NCBI GenBank assembly: GCA_963790965.1
Contig: CAWBQO010000006.1
Span: 124,001-188,000, forward strand
From: CAWBQO01 sp963790965
GTDB lineage: Bacteria > Bacteroidota > Rhodothermia > Rhodothermales > DASSAV01
DNA: 64,000 bases
Reading direction: 5' to 3'
Under the pieces are notes generated by a model. It was not told the origin of the DNA and made no database searches. It saw nothing but the letters and a program-made list of their open reading frames with translations. Position 1 is the stretch's first letter; each line of letters begins with the position of its first letter. The position numbers were made by a program, and so were the translations under genes. This document shows, piece after piece, positions 51,099-63,912 of this stretch.

Positions 51099-52139
51099 CT
51101 ACTTCGCCTCTGGAGGAGAAGTCGTTCGAACGTCCGCCGGCTCCGGGTCGCGCACGGCGATGCCTTCTGAAAAGTACCGCATTTCGCCGTGCTCCACAGC
51201 ATGTACCACGAGCGCGCGGCTTTTCTGCGGTAGGAGGGGAAGATAAGGGCGCGCACGCTCACCGAGAACGAGCAGGGCGGTAGACCAGGCGTCGCAGTCT
51301 GCGGCGCTCCCTCCCGCGACCGCCGCCAGCCGAGCGCCCTCCGAAGGCGCTCCGGTGCGCGGATCCATCACGTGCCCGTATGTGCGACCCTCCTGCACAA
51401 AGCACTTGCCCCACCCGGCGGAGACCGAAAGCGACTCGTTCTCCAACGTTAACACCGCAAGCACATCCTTCTCGTCCGCACCGAATCCTTCCGGCGCGGA
51501 CGAGACGGCGACGTTCCACGGGGCACCGTCAGGCTGCACGCCGAGCGCGAAAATGGCACTCGTACCACCTTGAAGGAGCGCGTTCGCAACGCCGGCCTCC
51601 CGCAGCACCGACACGGCTTCGTCGAGCGCGAACCCTTTGCCAATGGCGCCAAGGTCGAGCAGCACGCCCTCCCGCGTGAAACGAACGGTCCGCGCCGCCT
51701 CGTCCAGCTCTACATGAGCCATTCCGGAAGAGGCGCGCGCGCGCTCCTTGTCATCAGCGGAAGCAATCCGCCCCCGGCCCTCTACAAAGTCCCACGCCTT
51801 CATGAGCGACCCCACAGCCGGGTCAAAGGCCCCGTCGCTATCCTTCCACAACGCCTTTGCTCGCCGGAGCAACCGAAAAACAGTCGGACTCACCCGCACG
51901 GGTTCCTGCGCGGCGCGCGCATTGACGCGGCTTATTTCGCTGCCTGGCTTGTAAATGCTTAGCGCGCTGTCGAGCCGAGCCACCTCCCGGAGCGCTTCTT
52001 CGCCCGCAGCCCTGAGTGCCACCGGGTCGCCGTCATGGAGAACGAGTTCAAACCGGCACCCCATCGCCGCCTGCGCAAGGCAGACGGCGGGAGGCGTCTT
52101 CTGAGCGCGGACAAACTCCCTTGCGGCCATTGGAGCCAC
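51099..52139 (-). CDS. apbE: FAD:protein FMN transferase (ApbE)
   Basis: 346 residues. ApbE attaches FMN from FAD to a Thr/Ser in D-x-x-(S/T)GA-T-type sites of target proteins. Family marks: LDSALSIYKPGSEISRVNAR, GAFDPAVGSLMKAW, LDLGAIGKGFALDEAV, YGHVMDPRTGAP and DCDAWSTALLVLG with the metal-binding Asp. The N-terminus (MAPMAAREFVRAQKTPPAV) shows no signal peptide or lipobox, unlike most envelope ApbE proteins, so this one may be cytoplasmic. It is flanked on both sides by Tat-exported Gfo/Idh genes with gaps of 58 and 38 nt, clearly one unit. No flavinylation target with an obvious site is seen in the window. Confidence 0.92.
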   Translation of the reverse strand: MAPMAAREFVRAQKTPPAVCLAQAAMGCRFELVLHDGDPVALRAAGEEALREVARLDSALSIYKPGSEISRVNARAAQEPVRVSPTVFRLLRRAKALWKDSDGAFDPAVGSLMKAWDFVEGRGRIASADDKERARASSGMAHVELDEAARTVRFTREGVLLDLGAIGKGFALDEAVSVLREAGVANALLQGGTSAIFALGVQPDGAPWNVAVSSAPEGFGADEKDVLAVLTLENESLSVSAGWGKCFVQEGRTYGHVMDPRTGAPSEGARLAAVAGGSAADCDAWSTALLVLGERARPYLPLLPQKSRALVVHAVEHGEMRYFSEGIAVRDPEPADVRTTSPPEAK

Positions 52140-52177
52140 CCTTGCATTCTCCTATTGGCCGCCCGGAAGCGCGGCGT

Positions 52178-53530
52178 TTACGAAAGAGGCAGCATGCCGT
52201 ATGTGATCGGCTCGATCTCGCGGCCGCTCCCGGCAGACACTTTCCTCGTCTTCTCGTCGAAGTAAAGCATTTCTCCAAGCCGCTCGGACATTTCGGCAAG
52301 CGAGATGATCGTCTGCGTCTTCACGGCCAGATCGATGTTTCCGTTGGGCGTTTTACCCGTGCGGATGGAAGTAAAATAGTCGGCGATGTGCTCGGGAATT
52401 TCGGGACCGGGGGTAAGCCCTTCGTAGGCCTCCTGATCCACAAGGTCGGCAAACGGCCGCTCGGGGCGCAGTTCGACGGAATTGCCGCCGAAATACAGCG
52501 TTGCTTCGTGGCCGCGCAGCACCTGTCCGAGGCCCTGTTCGTTCACCGTGCTGCCGGTTACCATGAGCATGAGGCCGCTCGGCATTTCCGCCATGAGGGC
52601 GGTATTGTCCGGCACGTCGCGGTCAGGCGTAATGCCGCGCGTTCCGAGGCAAGCCACGCGCCTTGGAAACTCCGGATTGCCCGTCGCTAGCAGCAGCGGG
52701 TGGATGCGGTGGGCGAGCAGGTCGCCGAGAATGCCCGCACAGTAGGCGTAATACTTGCGCCAGCGGTGGTACTGGTCCGCGCTGAACGGCCGGTCGGAAA
52801 CCGGGCCGAGCCACTTCTCCCAGTCGATGTTCTCCGGCGTGCTCGTGTCCTCGATCTCGTAGTTCCACTCGCCGTCCGGGTTGTTGCGCTGGTAGGAGTC
52901 CTGTCCGCTCACAAGCTTGCCGATCTTGCCCGCGCGCACCAACTCGGCCGCTTTGTGCCATTTGCCTTCGCTGCAATACTGCGAGCCGATCTGAAACGTC
53001 TTTCCGGAGGCCTGGACGGCATCGTAAATGTCGAAAGCCTCCATGAGATAGCGCGTCATCGGCTTCTCGCAGTAAACGTGCTTGCCGGCGCTCAGCGCGT
53101 CGAGTGCAACCTGCCGGTGCCAGTGGTCCACCGTCCCGATGAATATGGCGTCGATGTCCTTTCGCTCGATCAGGCGCTCGTACTCGGCATATCCATCCTT
53201 TGCAGTGAGGCTCGACTCCGCAAGCGCGCGGTCGAGCCGGACCTTGTTCACGTCCGATGCCGCCGCCGCGACCGCGTTGTACTCGCCGCTGTAGCGGACA
53301 ACATTGCGCACGTGCGAGTTGAACCCCTGGCCTCCAACGCCTATGAACCCGATAACCAGCCGATCGTTGGCACCGAGGACGCTGCCGAGCGCGGGTGCTT
53401 TGCGCGCTCCCGGGGTCCCGGCGCGCAGAACGGAAGGGGTGACGAGGGCAGTGGCAGCAGCCATGGCACCGCGCTGTAAGAAAGCTCGGCGCGACTGGCC
53501 GGCGGCGGAGTCCGAATGTTTTGGGTTCAT
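52178..53530 (-). CDS. Tat-exported Gfo/Idh/MocA-family oxidoreductase
   Basis: 450 residues. Tat signal SRRAFLQRGAMAAATALVTP (Arg14-Arg15). NAD motif GFIGVGGQGFNSH, FIGTVDHWHRQVALDAL and an intact EKP (GKHVYCEKPMT). QIGSQYCSEGKWHKAAELV and LLAHRIHPLLLATG fit the large group of exported Gfo/Idh proteins found in Bacteroidota and Planctomycetota, linked to sugar, inositol or uronic acid metabolism. First gene of the unit that continues with ApbE and a second Gfo/Idh. The two exported members are not close duplicates of each other. Confidence 0.9.
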   Translation of the reverse strand: MNPKHSDSAAGQSRRAFLQRGAMAAATALVTPSVLRAGTPGARKAPALGSVLGANDRLVIGFIGVGGQGFNSHVRNVVRYSGEYNAVAAAASDVNKVRLDRALAESSLTAKDGYAEYERLIERKDIDAIFIGTVDHWHRQVALDALSAGKHVYCEKPMTRYLMEAFDIYDAVQASGKTFQIGSQYCSEGKWHKAAELVRAGKIGKLVSGQDSYQRNNPDGEWNYEIEDTSTPENIDWEKWLGPVSDRPFSADQYHRWRKYYAYCAGILGDLLAHRIHPLLLATGNPEFPRRVACLGTRGITPDRDVPDNTALMAEMPSGLMLMVTGSTVNEQGLGQVLRGHEATLYFGGNSVELRPERPFADLVDQEAYEGLTPGPEIPEHIADYFTSIRTGKTPNGNIDLAVKTQTIISLAEMSERLGEMLYFDEKTRKVSAGSGREIEPITYGMLPLS

Positions 53531-53824
53531 CGATCGAAGAGGGTTAATAGTAGGTCCCAGCTTGTGTCAAGCTCGTCTTGCCCGGGAAGCGCACGCATGA
53601 CGACGCTTTGTCCGGGGAAGTGTAAGCGTTTTTTCGACCAAAGGCAACCAATTAGCTCCAGGAATTGTAAGGCGGGAGGACTTCACTCCTCTCAGGCCGC
53701 AGCGAGCGGGTTCATCGCGCACCTGCACACGATTCGGCGCGACTCTTGCGTCGCAGGAACGATGCGCTTCTCGTCAGCGGGACGGCCTCAACGATCCCCC
53801 TCATCCTACTCGTAGAAAGCGTCT

Positions 53825-54424
53825 ATGACACGCAAAACCCTTCTTCGGTACAGACTGCTTCTCGCGCTGTTCATTGGAACGACGGCAGTGGCCGCGCAGC
53901 CGGCGAGCTATGTGGTTCATGACGAAAGCAAGCTGTGGATCGACGGGTCTTCCAACAGGAGCGACTGGACGGTGTATGCCACGGAGATGAAAGGAACGTT
54001 CATGATGGACGCCGGCGCTCAGGGCGACGCCACGATCCAGAATCTCCGTTTCATCGTTCCGGCCGCCACGATCGTGAGCCGTAAGAGCACGATCATGGAT
54101 CGCCTGATGATGGACGCCCTGAAGGTGGACGAGCATCCGCAGGTTGCCTTCAGTATGGACGAGGCCTCGATGAAGAAGGCGGCCAAGCAAGGCACCTTTT
54201 CGTCGAGTGTCACGGGCCGGCTGCAGATTGGCGGCGTCACCAAGTCCATCACCCTGCCCGTGGCCGGAGAAAGGCTACCCGATGGCCGTGTCCGCTTCAC
54301 CGGATCGTACCGAATGAAGATGACAGACTACGACCTGAAGCCGCCCACTGCCCTCTTCGGCCAGCTCCATACCGGCGACGAGGTGGTGGTGAACTTCGAC
54401 GTGGTCGCAGCGAAGGCGCCGTAG
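53825..54424 (+). CDS. YceI-family lipid-binding protein
   Basis: 199 residues with a signal peptide (LLLALFIGTTAVAAQ). YceI lipocalin-like fold: YVVHDESKLWIDGSSNRSDW, then SRKSTIMDRLMMDALKVDEH, the central PQVAFSMDEASMKK, the GRLQIGGVTKSITLPVAGER strand pair and RFTGSYRMKMTDYDLKPPTA. Such periplasmic proteins bind polyisoprenoid or other long-chain lipids; some affect stress resistance. It stands alone between the divergent Gfo/Idh unit (294-bp gap with no other gene) and the convergent acs gene, whose stop is one base away. Confidence 0.92.
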   Translation: MTRKTLLRYRLLLALFIGTTAVAAQPASYVVHDESKLWIDGSSNRSDWTVYATEMKGTFMMDAGAQGDATIQNLRFIVPAATIVSRKSTIMDRLMMDALKVDEHPQVAFSMDEASMKKAAKQGTFSSSVTGRLQIGGVTKSITLPVAGERLPDGRVRFTGSYRMKMTDYDLKPPTALFGQLHTGDEVVVNFDVVAAKAP

Positions 54425-54425
54425 C

Positions 54426-56399
54426 CTATCGATTCTGACGATGCGCGATCAGGTCCTCCACGACACCCGGATCTGCGAGGGTGCTCGTGTCGCCGAGGTT
54501 GTCTTGCTCGTTCGCGGCGATCTTGCGGAGAATGCGCCGCATGATCTTTCCTGATCGCGTCTTCGGCAGCGAGGGCGTGAACTGGATTTGATCCGGACGA
54601 GCTATCGGCCCGATGTGCTCGCGCACATAGTCGACGAGGCTCTGACGCATGGATTCGTTCGGCTCCTCTCCGGCCACCAGCGTGACGTAGCAGTAGATGC
54701 CTTGCCCTTTCAGGTCGTGCGGGTATCCCACAACAGCCGCCTCGGAGACCTTCGGATGAGCGACAAGGGCGCTTTCAAGCTCGGCCGTTCCAATCCGGTG
54801 GCCTGACACATTTAGCACGTCGTCCACGCGGCCCGTGATCCAGTAGTATCCGTCCGCATCCCGCCGGCAGCCGTCACCCGTGTAATACTTGCCGGGGAAC
54901 TGCGTAAAATAGGTATCGACGAATCGGTCGTGATCCCCATAGACGGTCCGCATCTGCCCGGGCCACGAGTCCGCCAGCGCGAGCACGCCCTGCGCTTCGC
55001 CCTGAAGCACGTTTCCATCGGCGTCCAGGACCTGGGGCTGAATGCCGAAGAAGGGCAGCGTCGCCGAGCCGGGCTTCTGCGGAATGGCACCAGGGAGCGC
55101 TGAAATGAGGATTCCCCCGGTCTCCGTCTGCCACCACGTGTCGACGACCGGACAGCGGCGATCCCCCACGTGATCATAGTACCACTGCCACGCCTCCGGG
55201 TTGATCGGCTCGCCAACGGACCCGAGCAGGCGCAATGAACCTCTGTCCGACTTCCGGACCAGGTCCTCGCCTTCGCGCATGAGCGCGCGAATGGCCGTCG
55301 GCGCGGTGTAGAAGATGGAGACCTTGTGCCGATCCACCACTCTCCAGAAGCGCCCGGCGTCGGGATAGGTCGGCGTTCCCTCGAACAGAACCTGCGTCGC
55401 GCCATTGGCGAGCGGGCCGTACACGATGTAAGAGTGCCCTGTTATCCAGCCCACGTCGGCCGTACACCAGAAGACGTCGCCTTCGTGGTAATCAAAAACG
55501 TACTGGTGGGTAATGGACGTGTAGACGAGGTAACCGGCCGTCGTATGCAGCACGCCCTTGGGCTTTCCGGTCGAACCGGACGTGTAGAGGATGAACAGCG
55601 GATCCTCGGCGTCCATCGGCTCGGGTTCGCACTCTGCCTCGACGGCTTCACGTTCGAGGTGATACCAGTAGTCGCGACCGTGTACAAAATCGACCTCGCC
55701 ACCGGTGCGCTTGACGACGAGAACGGCCTGCACGTCCGGGCACCGCTCGAGGGCCTTGTCGGCGTTCTTCTTGAGCGCAACCGTCCTCCCGCCGCGGAAG
55801 CCTTCGTCGGCGGTGATGAGGTACGTCGAGCCGCCGTCGAGCACGCGGTCGGAGATGGAGTCTGGAGAGAAGCCGGCGAACACGACCGAATGCACCGCCC
55901 CGATCCGCGCGCAGGCCAGCATCGCGTAGACGGCTTCAGGAATCATCGGCAAGTAGATCGTGACCACGTCTCCCTTCTTGACGCCGTGCTTCTTGAGCAC
56001 GTTCGCCATTCGGTTGACTTCTTCGAAAAGCTTCCGGAACGTGATCGTCTGTGGCGCTTCGTCGGGATTGTCCGGCTCGAAGAAGAACGCGGCCTGTTCA
56101 CCCCTCTTTTCCAGATGGCGATCCACGCAGTTGACGCACGCGTTCAACTTGCCGCCCTCGTACCAGCGGATATGCACGTCGGAAGGCTTGAAGGAAACGT
56201 CCTTGACTTTCTTGAACGGCTCAATCCAGTCGATGCGTTTTGCCTGCTCCTTCCAGAACGCCTCCGGATCCTGCACGGACCGCTCGTAGACGTGCCTGTA
56301 GTCCTGCATGGAGTCGAAGAAGGCCCCTTTGCGGAAGCTGTCGGAGGCTTCAAAAATGCGATGGGCACCGGAGTATGCGGCAGTGATTTGATCGGCCAT
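54426..56399 (-). CDS. acs: Acetyl-CoA synthetase
   Basis: 657 residues, full length. Converts acetate, ATP and CoA to acetyl-CoA. The N-terminal ACAS domain precedes the AMP-binding core: YTSGSTGKPKGVLHTTAGYL at 271-290, DVGWITGHSYIVYGPLANGA, VDTWWQTETGGILISALPGA (the WWQTETG signature), YYTGDGCRRDADGYYWITGR and the regulated Lys618 in PKTRSGKIMRR, the acetylation site in other Acs proteins. The nearest upstream gene is the CBS/DUF294 protein, a common partner of acs in many bacteria. Confidence 0.95.
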   Translation of the reverse strand: MADQITAAYSGAHRIFEASDSFRKGAFFDSMQDYRHVYERSVQDPEAFWKEQAKRIDWIEPFKKVKDVSFKPSDVHIRWYEGGKLNACVNCVDRHLEKRGEQAAFFFEPDNPDEAPQTITFRKLFEEVNRMANVLKKHGVKKGDVVTIYLPMIPEAVYAMLACARIGAVHSVVFAGFSPDSISDRVLDGGSTYLITADEGFRGGRTVALKKNADKALERCPDVQAVLVVKRTGGEVDFVHGRDYWYHLEREAVEAECEPEPMDAEDPLFILYTSGSTGKPKGVLHTTAGYLVYTSITHQYVFDYHEGDVFWCTADVGWITGHSYIVYGPLANGATQVLFEGTPTYPDAGRFWRVVDRHKVSIFYTAPTAIRALMREGEDLVRKSDRGSLRLLGSVGEPINPEAWQWYYDHVGDRRCPVVDTWWQTETGGILISALPGAIPQKPGSATLPFFGIQPQVLDADGNVLQGEAQGVLALADSWPGQMRTVYGDHDRFVDTYFTQFPGKYYTGDGCRRDADGYYWITGRVDDVLNVSGHRIGTAELESALVAHPKVSEAAVVGYPHDLKGQGIYCYVTLVAGEEPNESMRQSLVDYVREHIGPIARPDQIQFTPSLPKTRSGKIMRRILRKIAANEQDNLGDTSTLADPGVVEDLIAHRQNR

Positions 56400-56540
56400 G
56401 GCGTTGGTTCACCCGTGAGCAGGAAGGCAAGGCGGAGCCATGCGCAGCAAGGATCCACATGGGGTGCAGAATACGCAACCGCAGCCGCCGCCGGTTACAG
56501 CCGCGGACGCCGTTACAAGCATGTCGCCCTTTCCGGCGTG

Positions 56541-58472
56541 CTACAGCAGCCGTTTCTTCGGTAAATCGTACCGCTTTGCCACCTCCTCCTGAAAGCTCTC
56601 CACCGTCGAGAACGTGTTCCGGAGCAAGTTTTGCTGCACCTTGCGCAGCGCGTACGGATCGATGCGGTTGCTCGGCTCCTCGCCGGACTCAAACGCGCGC
56701 AGCTGCTCTTCCAGGCGGAAATCGACCAGGAAGCGATAGGCATCGAGCACTTCCTCCAGCATCCGACTCATGTCAGGAAGCTGCGACGCTGCGTAAGCCA
56801 ACCGGTCGAAGGTGCTCGCGGAATCGACGAATCGCAGTTCGAGCGCCAGCACGCGCGCAGCTTCAACGACCGGCAGCGTTCCGCGCTCGCGAATGTCGAA
56901 GGTGTTTCGGTTCTCGCCTGTCCGCTCGACCGAAAACCGGCGCAGGAAGTTCAGCGGCGGCCGGTGCTGCACCGCCCCTGCCGCCATGAGCGAGAGGAAA
57001 CGGCGGTCGCCGTCCATCGCCTGCACGTTGAGCGCGTCGATGATGCTCTCCTTCAGCTCCGAGACGAGTTCTTGATGCCCGTGGATGCTTCGCAGATCGA
57101 AAAACGTCCCAACGCGCGAGACCAGATCGGCGTCTGAGAGGAGAATCCATTCGCGGAAGGTCAGCTTCCACTCGTGGAGAGACTTGCGCCAGCGCGCGTC
57201 ACGCGCGACAAAGTCGGTCTGCGCAAACCCGCACGCCTGCAAGCCTTCGTTTACGCGCGCCGCGACCATTTCGAACCAGTTCTCCGCGCGCTTTGCTTCT
57301 TCGGGCGAGGATGGATCGGCATAGAGCAGCGCATTGTTCTGCTGCGAGTTGAGCGCCATTTCTCGCCGACCGGAGCTTCCAAGGCGCAGCCACACCCACG
57401 GCAGGTGCGAATACTGCTCCGGATGCTTTTTCCGCAAGTCGCGCTCGGCCAGCGCAAGGATGCGGACGGCAAGATGGTCAAAAATGACCGACATCATCCG
57501 GTTGATCATCTCCGGCTGCAGGCCCTGCCGGTAGAGCCGCCACATCTGCTCGTTCGTGTCCGCGCGAATGCTGACCAGCTCGGCCACGGACGGCGCGTGC
57601 TGAATGCGATCGATGGTTGCGACCGGGTCCTGGCCTCGGAAGTGCGCGATGTCGCGATCGGTCAGCATTCCGACAAGCTCCTCCGCGCCGTTCCGCTTCC
57701 GCACGATGGCGAGGCGGTTGAGGTTTCGCTCGATCATGGCCATCATGGCCTCGAAGAGCGAGGCTTCGGCGGTGATGGTCGCGACGGGCGTCGTCATGAT
57801 CTCCGCCACCGGCGTGTGGATGTCGAGACCTTCCGCAAGCACACGGTGGCAGAGGTCGCGCGTGGTGAGAATGCCCGCCGAGCGTCCGTTCTCCACGACG
57901 AGCACGGACCCGACGCCTTCGCGGCGCATGATGGAGGCTGCCTCCCGGGCACTCGCCTCCGGACCGCACGTCACAGGCTCGCGATGGATGAGTTGGTGAA
58001 GTCGGCGACTGAATAGCAGATGAGCGCCCGTGACGTCCACTTCTTTATCCAACCGGCGGACATAGCGCTTCGTGTCACTGTCGAAGTAAGCGCGAAAATC
58101 GCCGTCGTCGTCGTACAATTGAGCGAACCGGGCGGCGTTGAGGAGCGCGCACACGGTTGGCTCTACCGCTTTCGCCTCGTAGATGGACCCGCCGCCCTTG
58201 AGAAGCCCGAAGGAGCCGAAGAAGTCTCCCTCGCCGCATTTGTCGAGCAGCCGCTGGTTCTCAACGTCCATCAGGCGCACGGTCCCGGACTCGACGATGT
58301 ACAGCCCTTTGTGAACGGTGCTGCCCTGCTGCAGCAGCACCTCGCCGGAGCCGTAATACTCGATGGAAACATCCTTCAAAAGGTCGATCCGCGCTTCTTC
58401 CGTGATCCGGTCAAACGGCGGCGTCTGTTCCAGAAGCGCGTTGAGCCGCTCCGCAATCGTCGAATTAATCAT
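56541..58472 (-). CDS. Cyclic-nucleotide-binding/CBS/DUF294 signalling protein with degenerate nucleotidyltransferase site
   Basis: 643 residues. Domains: cyclic-nucleotide-binding-like (about 15-135, GSGEVLLQQGSTVHKGLYIV), two CBS units (about 160-285, SAREAASIMRREGVGSVLVV and VAEIMTTPVATITAEASLFE), a DUF294 nucleotidyltransferase-like domain (about 310-450) and DUF294 C-terminal helices (about 480-640). In the transferase motif LGSSGRREMALN the following TDQDNA of relatives reads SQQNNA: both Asp are replaced (Gln377, Asn379), so catalysis is unlikely. It probably senses adenylates or a cyclic nucleotide and regulates a partner; co-location with acs suggests acetate metabolism. The 276-bp gap upstream shows nothing convincing. 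Confidence 0.87.
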   Translation of the reverse strand: MINSTIAERLNALLEQTPPFDRITEEARIDLLKDVSIEYYGSGEVLLQQGSTVHKGLYIVESGTVRLMDVENQRLLDKCGEGDFFGSFGLLKGGGSIYEAKAVEPTVCALLNAARFAQLYDDDGDFRAYFDSDTKRYVRRLDKEVDVTGAHLLFSRRLHQLIHREPVTCGPEASAREAASIMRREGVGSVLVVENGRSAGILTTRDLCHRVLAEGLDIHTPVAEIMTTPVATITAEASLFEAMMAMIERNLNRLAIVRKRNGAEELVGMLTDRDIAHFRGQDPVATIDRIQHAPSVAELVSIRADTNEQMWRLYRQGLQPEMINRMMSVIFDHLAVRILALAERDLRKKHPEQYSHLPWVWLRLGSSGRREMALNSQQNNALLYADPSSPEEAKRAENWFEMVAARVNEGLQACGFAQTDFVARDARWRKSLHEWKLTFREWILLSDADLVSRVGTFFDLRSIHGHQELVSELKESIIDALNVQAMDGDRRFLSLMAAGAVQHRPPLNFLRRFSVERTGENRNTFDIRERGTLPVVEAARVLALELRFVDSASTFDRLAYAASQLPDMSRMLEEVLDAYRFLVDFRLEEQLRAFESGEEPSNRIDPYALRKVQQNLLRNTFSTVESFQEEVAKRYDLPKKRLL

Positions 58473-58748
58473 GCTGTCAGGCCCTTAACGTGAGCCTGTA
58501 AGTTCGGCAATTTACCCTCCGTGCTGCAATAGCCCGTACCATTTACACGCCCAATTCCTGACGGCCGCGCATCCGCGCAGCACCTTCCTCCGTTCGGGCG
58601 CGGGTTGGAGCGCGACCGGAGCGCCGAAGCCTATCCCCAGGCCGATCAGCGGAAGGGCAGGCGAGCGGATCGTGGCCGCCCATCTCGCAGCGCAGAGCAA
58701 CCAAATCTGCCCGATAAATAACTTCTGCGCTGCGCGGGCGGCGGCCTC

Positions 58749-59354
58749 TTACGCGATCAGTGGCAGGGGCGGCGCGGCGCAGAAGCGGGCACCTATACGC
58801 TCCGCCTCTTTACGGACGGCGTCGTTCCCCTCCGCTTCAAGGTAGTCGAGCAACCCCCCGCGCGGCACGCCCGGCGTCGACCGCTCGATCCCGGAGCGCT
58901 CCCGGTTGAGCAGCCGCGCCACGCCGTCCGCGTCAAGGTTTTCATCCCGCGCCAGCGCGGCAAGCGCCGTCATGAGGAGGTCCGCCACCTGCGGCAACAG
59001 CGCCATGACGGGTTCGATTTCCATTCCACAAGCGCGGCTGAGACCTTCTTCTACGGCAGGTTGCTTGTCGCCGTACAGATACTCCAAAACGGCCGCACCT
59101 TCTACCGACCTGTTGAAAGAGGCCACAGGTTCCTCCAGACTTCGCCCTCCATACTGCTTGTCGAGCATCTTGAGCAGCGCCTTCGCGTCCCGCTGCGCAG
59201 TGTTGGCCCGGCCGGCGAGCGCGCCAATGATGAGCGGAAGTGCGGCGCGCGCGGACGACGCCGTCCTGTCTGCATCTGCGCCTATGATGGCACCCATTCG
59301 GCTGAGCGCTTCGCCGGTGAGACGGTCGTGGACAAGGTCAAAGAGAACGGGCAT
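58749..59354 (-). CDS. DUF937-family protein
   Basis: 201 residues from the ATG at 59354 (MPVLFDLVHDRLTGEALSRM); the frame extends 13 codons upstream without conservation. Alanine- and leucine-rich, with the DUF937 pattern IGADADRTASSARAALPLII, GALAGRANT and two similar helical halves (LLPQVADLLMTALAALAR). No signal peptide or catalytic motif. Function of DUF937 proteins is unknown. Upstream lies a small membrane-anchored hypothetical gene, 63 nt away. Confidence 0.75.
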   Translation of the reverse strand: MPVLFDLVHDRLTGEALSRMGAIIGADADRTASSARAALPLIIGALAGRANTAQRDAKALLKMLDKQYGGRSLEEPVASFNRSVEGAAVLEYLYGDKQPAVEEGLSRACGMEIEPVMALLPQVADLLMTALAALARDENLDADGVARLLNRERSGIERSTPGVPRGGLLDYLEAEGNDAVRKEAERIGARFCAAPPLPLIA

Positions 59355-59417
59355 CGAGGTAGAATTACTACTGCAAAATGGAAATACCGGCAACGCGCCG
59401 GAAGAGTCGGGCGAGGA

Positions 59418-59849
59418 CTAATTGAGGCTCAGGCGGCGTTGGATGATAAAGCAGTTGCCCGCCCGGTCGGTCAGCGAAAGCGGGATCTGCGAAAACCCGC
59501 CCATGTCCAACGACTCCGTGCGCAGCGCTCCCGGTTGCCGCCGTATGGTGTATTCAAAATCGAACTCCGAATGCTCCCCGTCGCCGGTCATCGCGCCTGA
59601 GGGCAAGGAAGACATACGAACGGAGTTTTCCGTCCCCACATCGAATGAGTGCCATAGGTCGCGCCGGGCACGCTCGTTGGCGGGGCTTCCCGGCTTACGG
59701 TCCGCGGCCGCGCCGCCCGCGAGTGCCGTTTGGAGGGCAAGATCAGCCCTCCGCCGCCGCAGTTCGAGAAACACGATCCGAAAGATGAGCAGCGCGGGCA
59801 ACACCGCCATCGAAGAGAAGAACAGCGTGAATAGGTCAAGTTCAGTCAT
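59418..59849 (-). CDS. Small membrane-anchored hypothetical protein
   Basis: 143 residues. One N-terminal transmembrane segment (LFFSSMAVLPALLIFRIVFL) followed by a basic stretch (ELRRRRADLALQ) and a polar soluble part. No family recognised. Codon and GC pattern fit the neighbours, and it is co-oriented with the DUF937 gene, so it is probably real. Confidence 0.55.
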   Translation of the reverse strand: MTELDLFTLFFSSMAVLPALLIFRIVFLELRRRRADLALQTALAGGAAADRKPGSPANERARRDLWHSFDVGTENSVRMSSLPSGAMTGDGEHSEFDFEYTIRRQPGALRTESLDMGGFSQIPLSLTDRAGNCFIIQRRLSLN

Positions 59850-60162
59850 GACGCCCTCTATGACAAAGGTAGATCTTTCAGTTTCCCCTCATATGACCGG
59901 GCGCGCGTGCAGGATCGTTCGGTTTTCGGAAAACCGGTTCCATAACGATACGGTTGCAGAGGCTTTGAACTCGCAACGACCGGCTGCCCGTTCGATATTC
60001 ATTGAAATGATCCTTTAGTGCAGCCTCTGGATGCCGATACGGAATGGAGAAACCGGCATCGCCCGACCGCGGACGCCCGGCTAATGTGATGGGGATCTTG
60101 ACAGGAGGCGAGAGGAAATCATTCAGAATCGCGGTCTTTCCCATCCTCGTGGATGTAGTCTA
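59850..60162. other. 313-bp divergent gap upstream of the hybrid kinase gene
   Basis: No gene seen. It contains the palindrome CGGTTTT-CGG-AAAACCG at 59920-59936, which could be an operator or the base of a small hairpin, and should carry the promoters of the hypothetical gene (minus) and the kinase gene (plus). Confidence 0.4.
59920..59936. promoter_or_regulatory. 7-bp inverted repeat upstream of the kinase gene
   Basis: CGGTTTT and AAAACCG around CGG. It has no T-run on either side, so it is more like a protein-binding site than a terminator. Confidence 0.25.
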
Positions 60163-63834
<3,672 letters not shown>

Positions 63835-63864
63835 GCCGAAAGCGCCGGGTGCATCAAAAGGGCA

Positions 63865-63899
63865 GAATCAGGGTTGAAATTCTTTTTCAGCCCTGATTC
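63865..63899. terminator. Strong hairpin terminator after the kinase gene
   Basis: The 15-bp arms GAATCAGGGTTGAAA and TTTCAGCCCTGATTC pair fully in RNA with one G-U, around the loop TTCTT, 30 bp beyond the stop codon. There is no long U tract after it, so termination may be Rho-assisted or the hairpin may protect the transcript end. Confidence 0.7.
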
Positions 63900-63912
63900 G
63901 CTTTGCCGCCCG

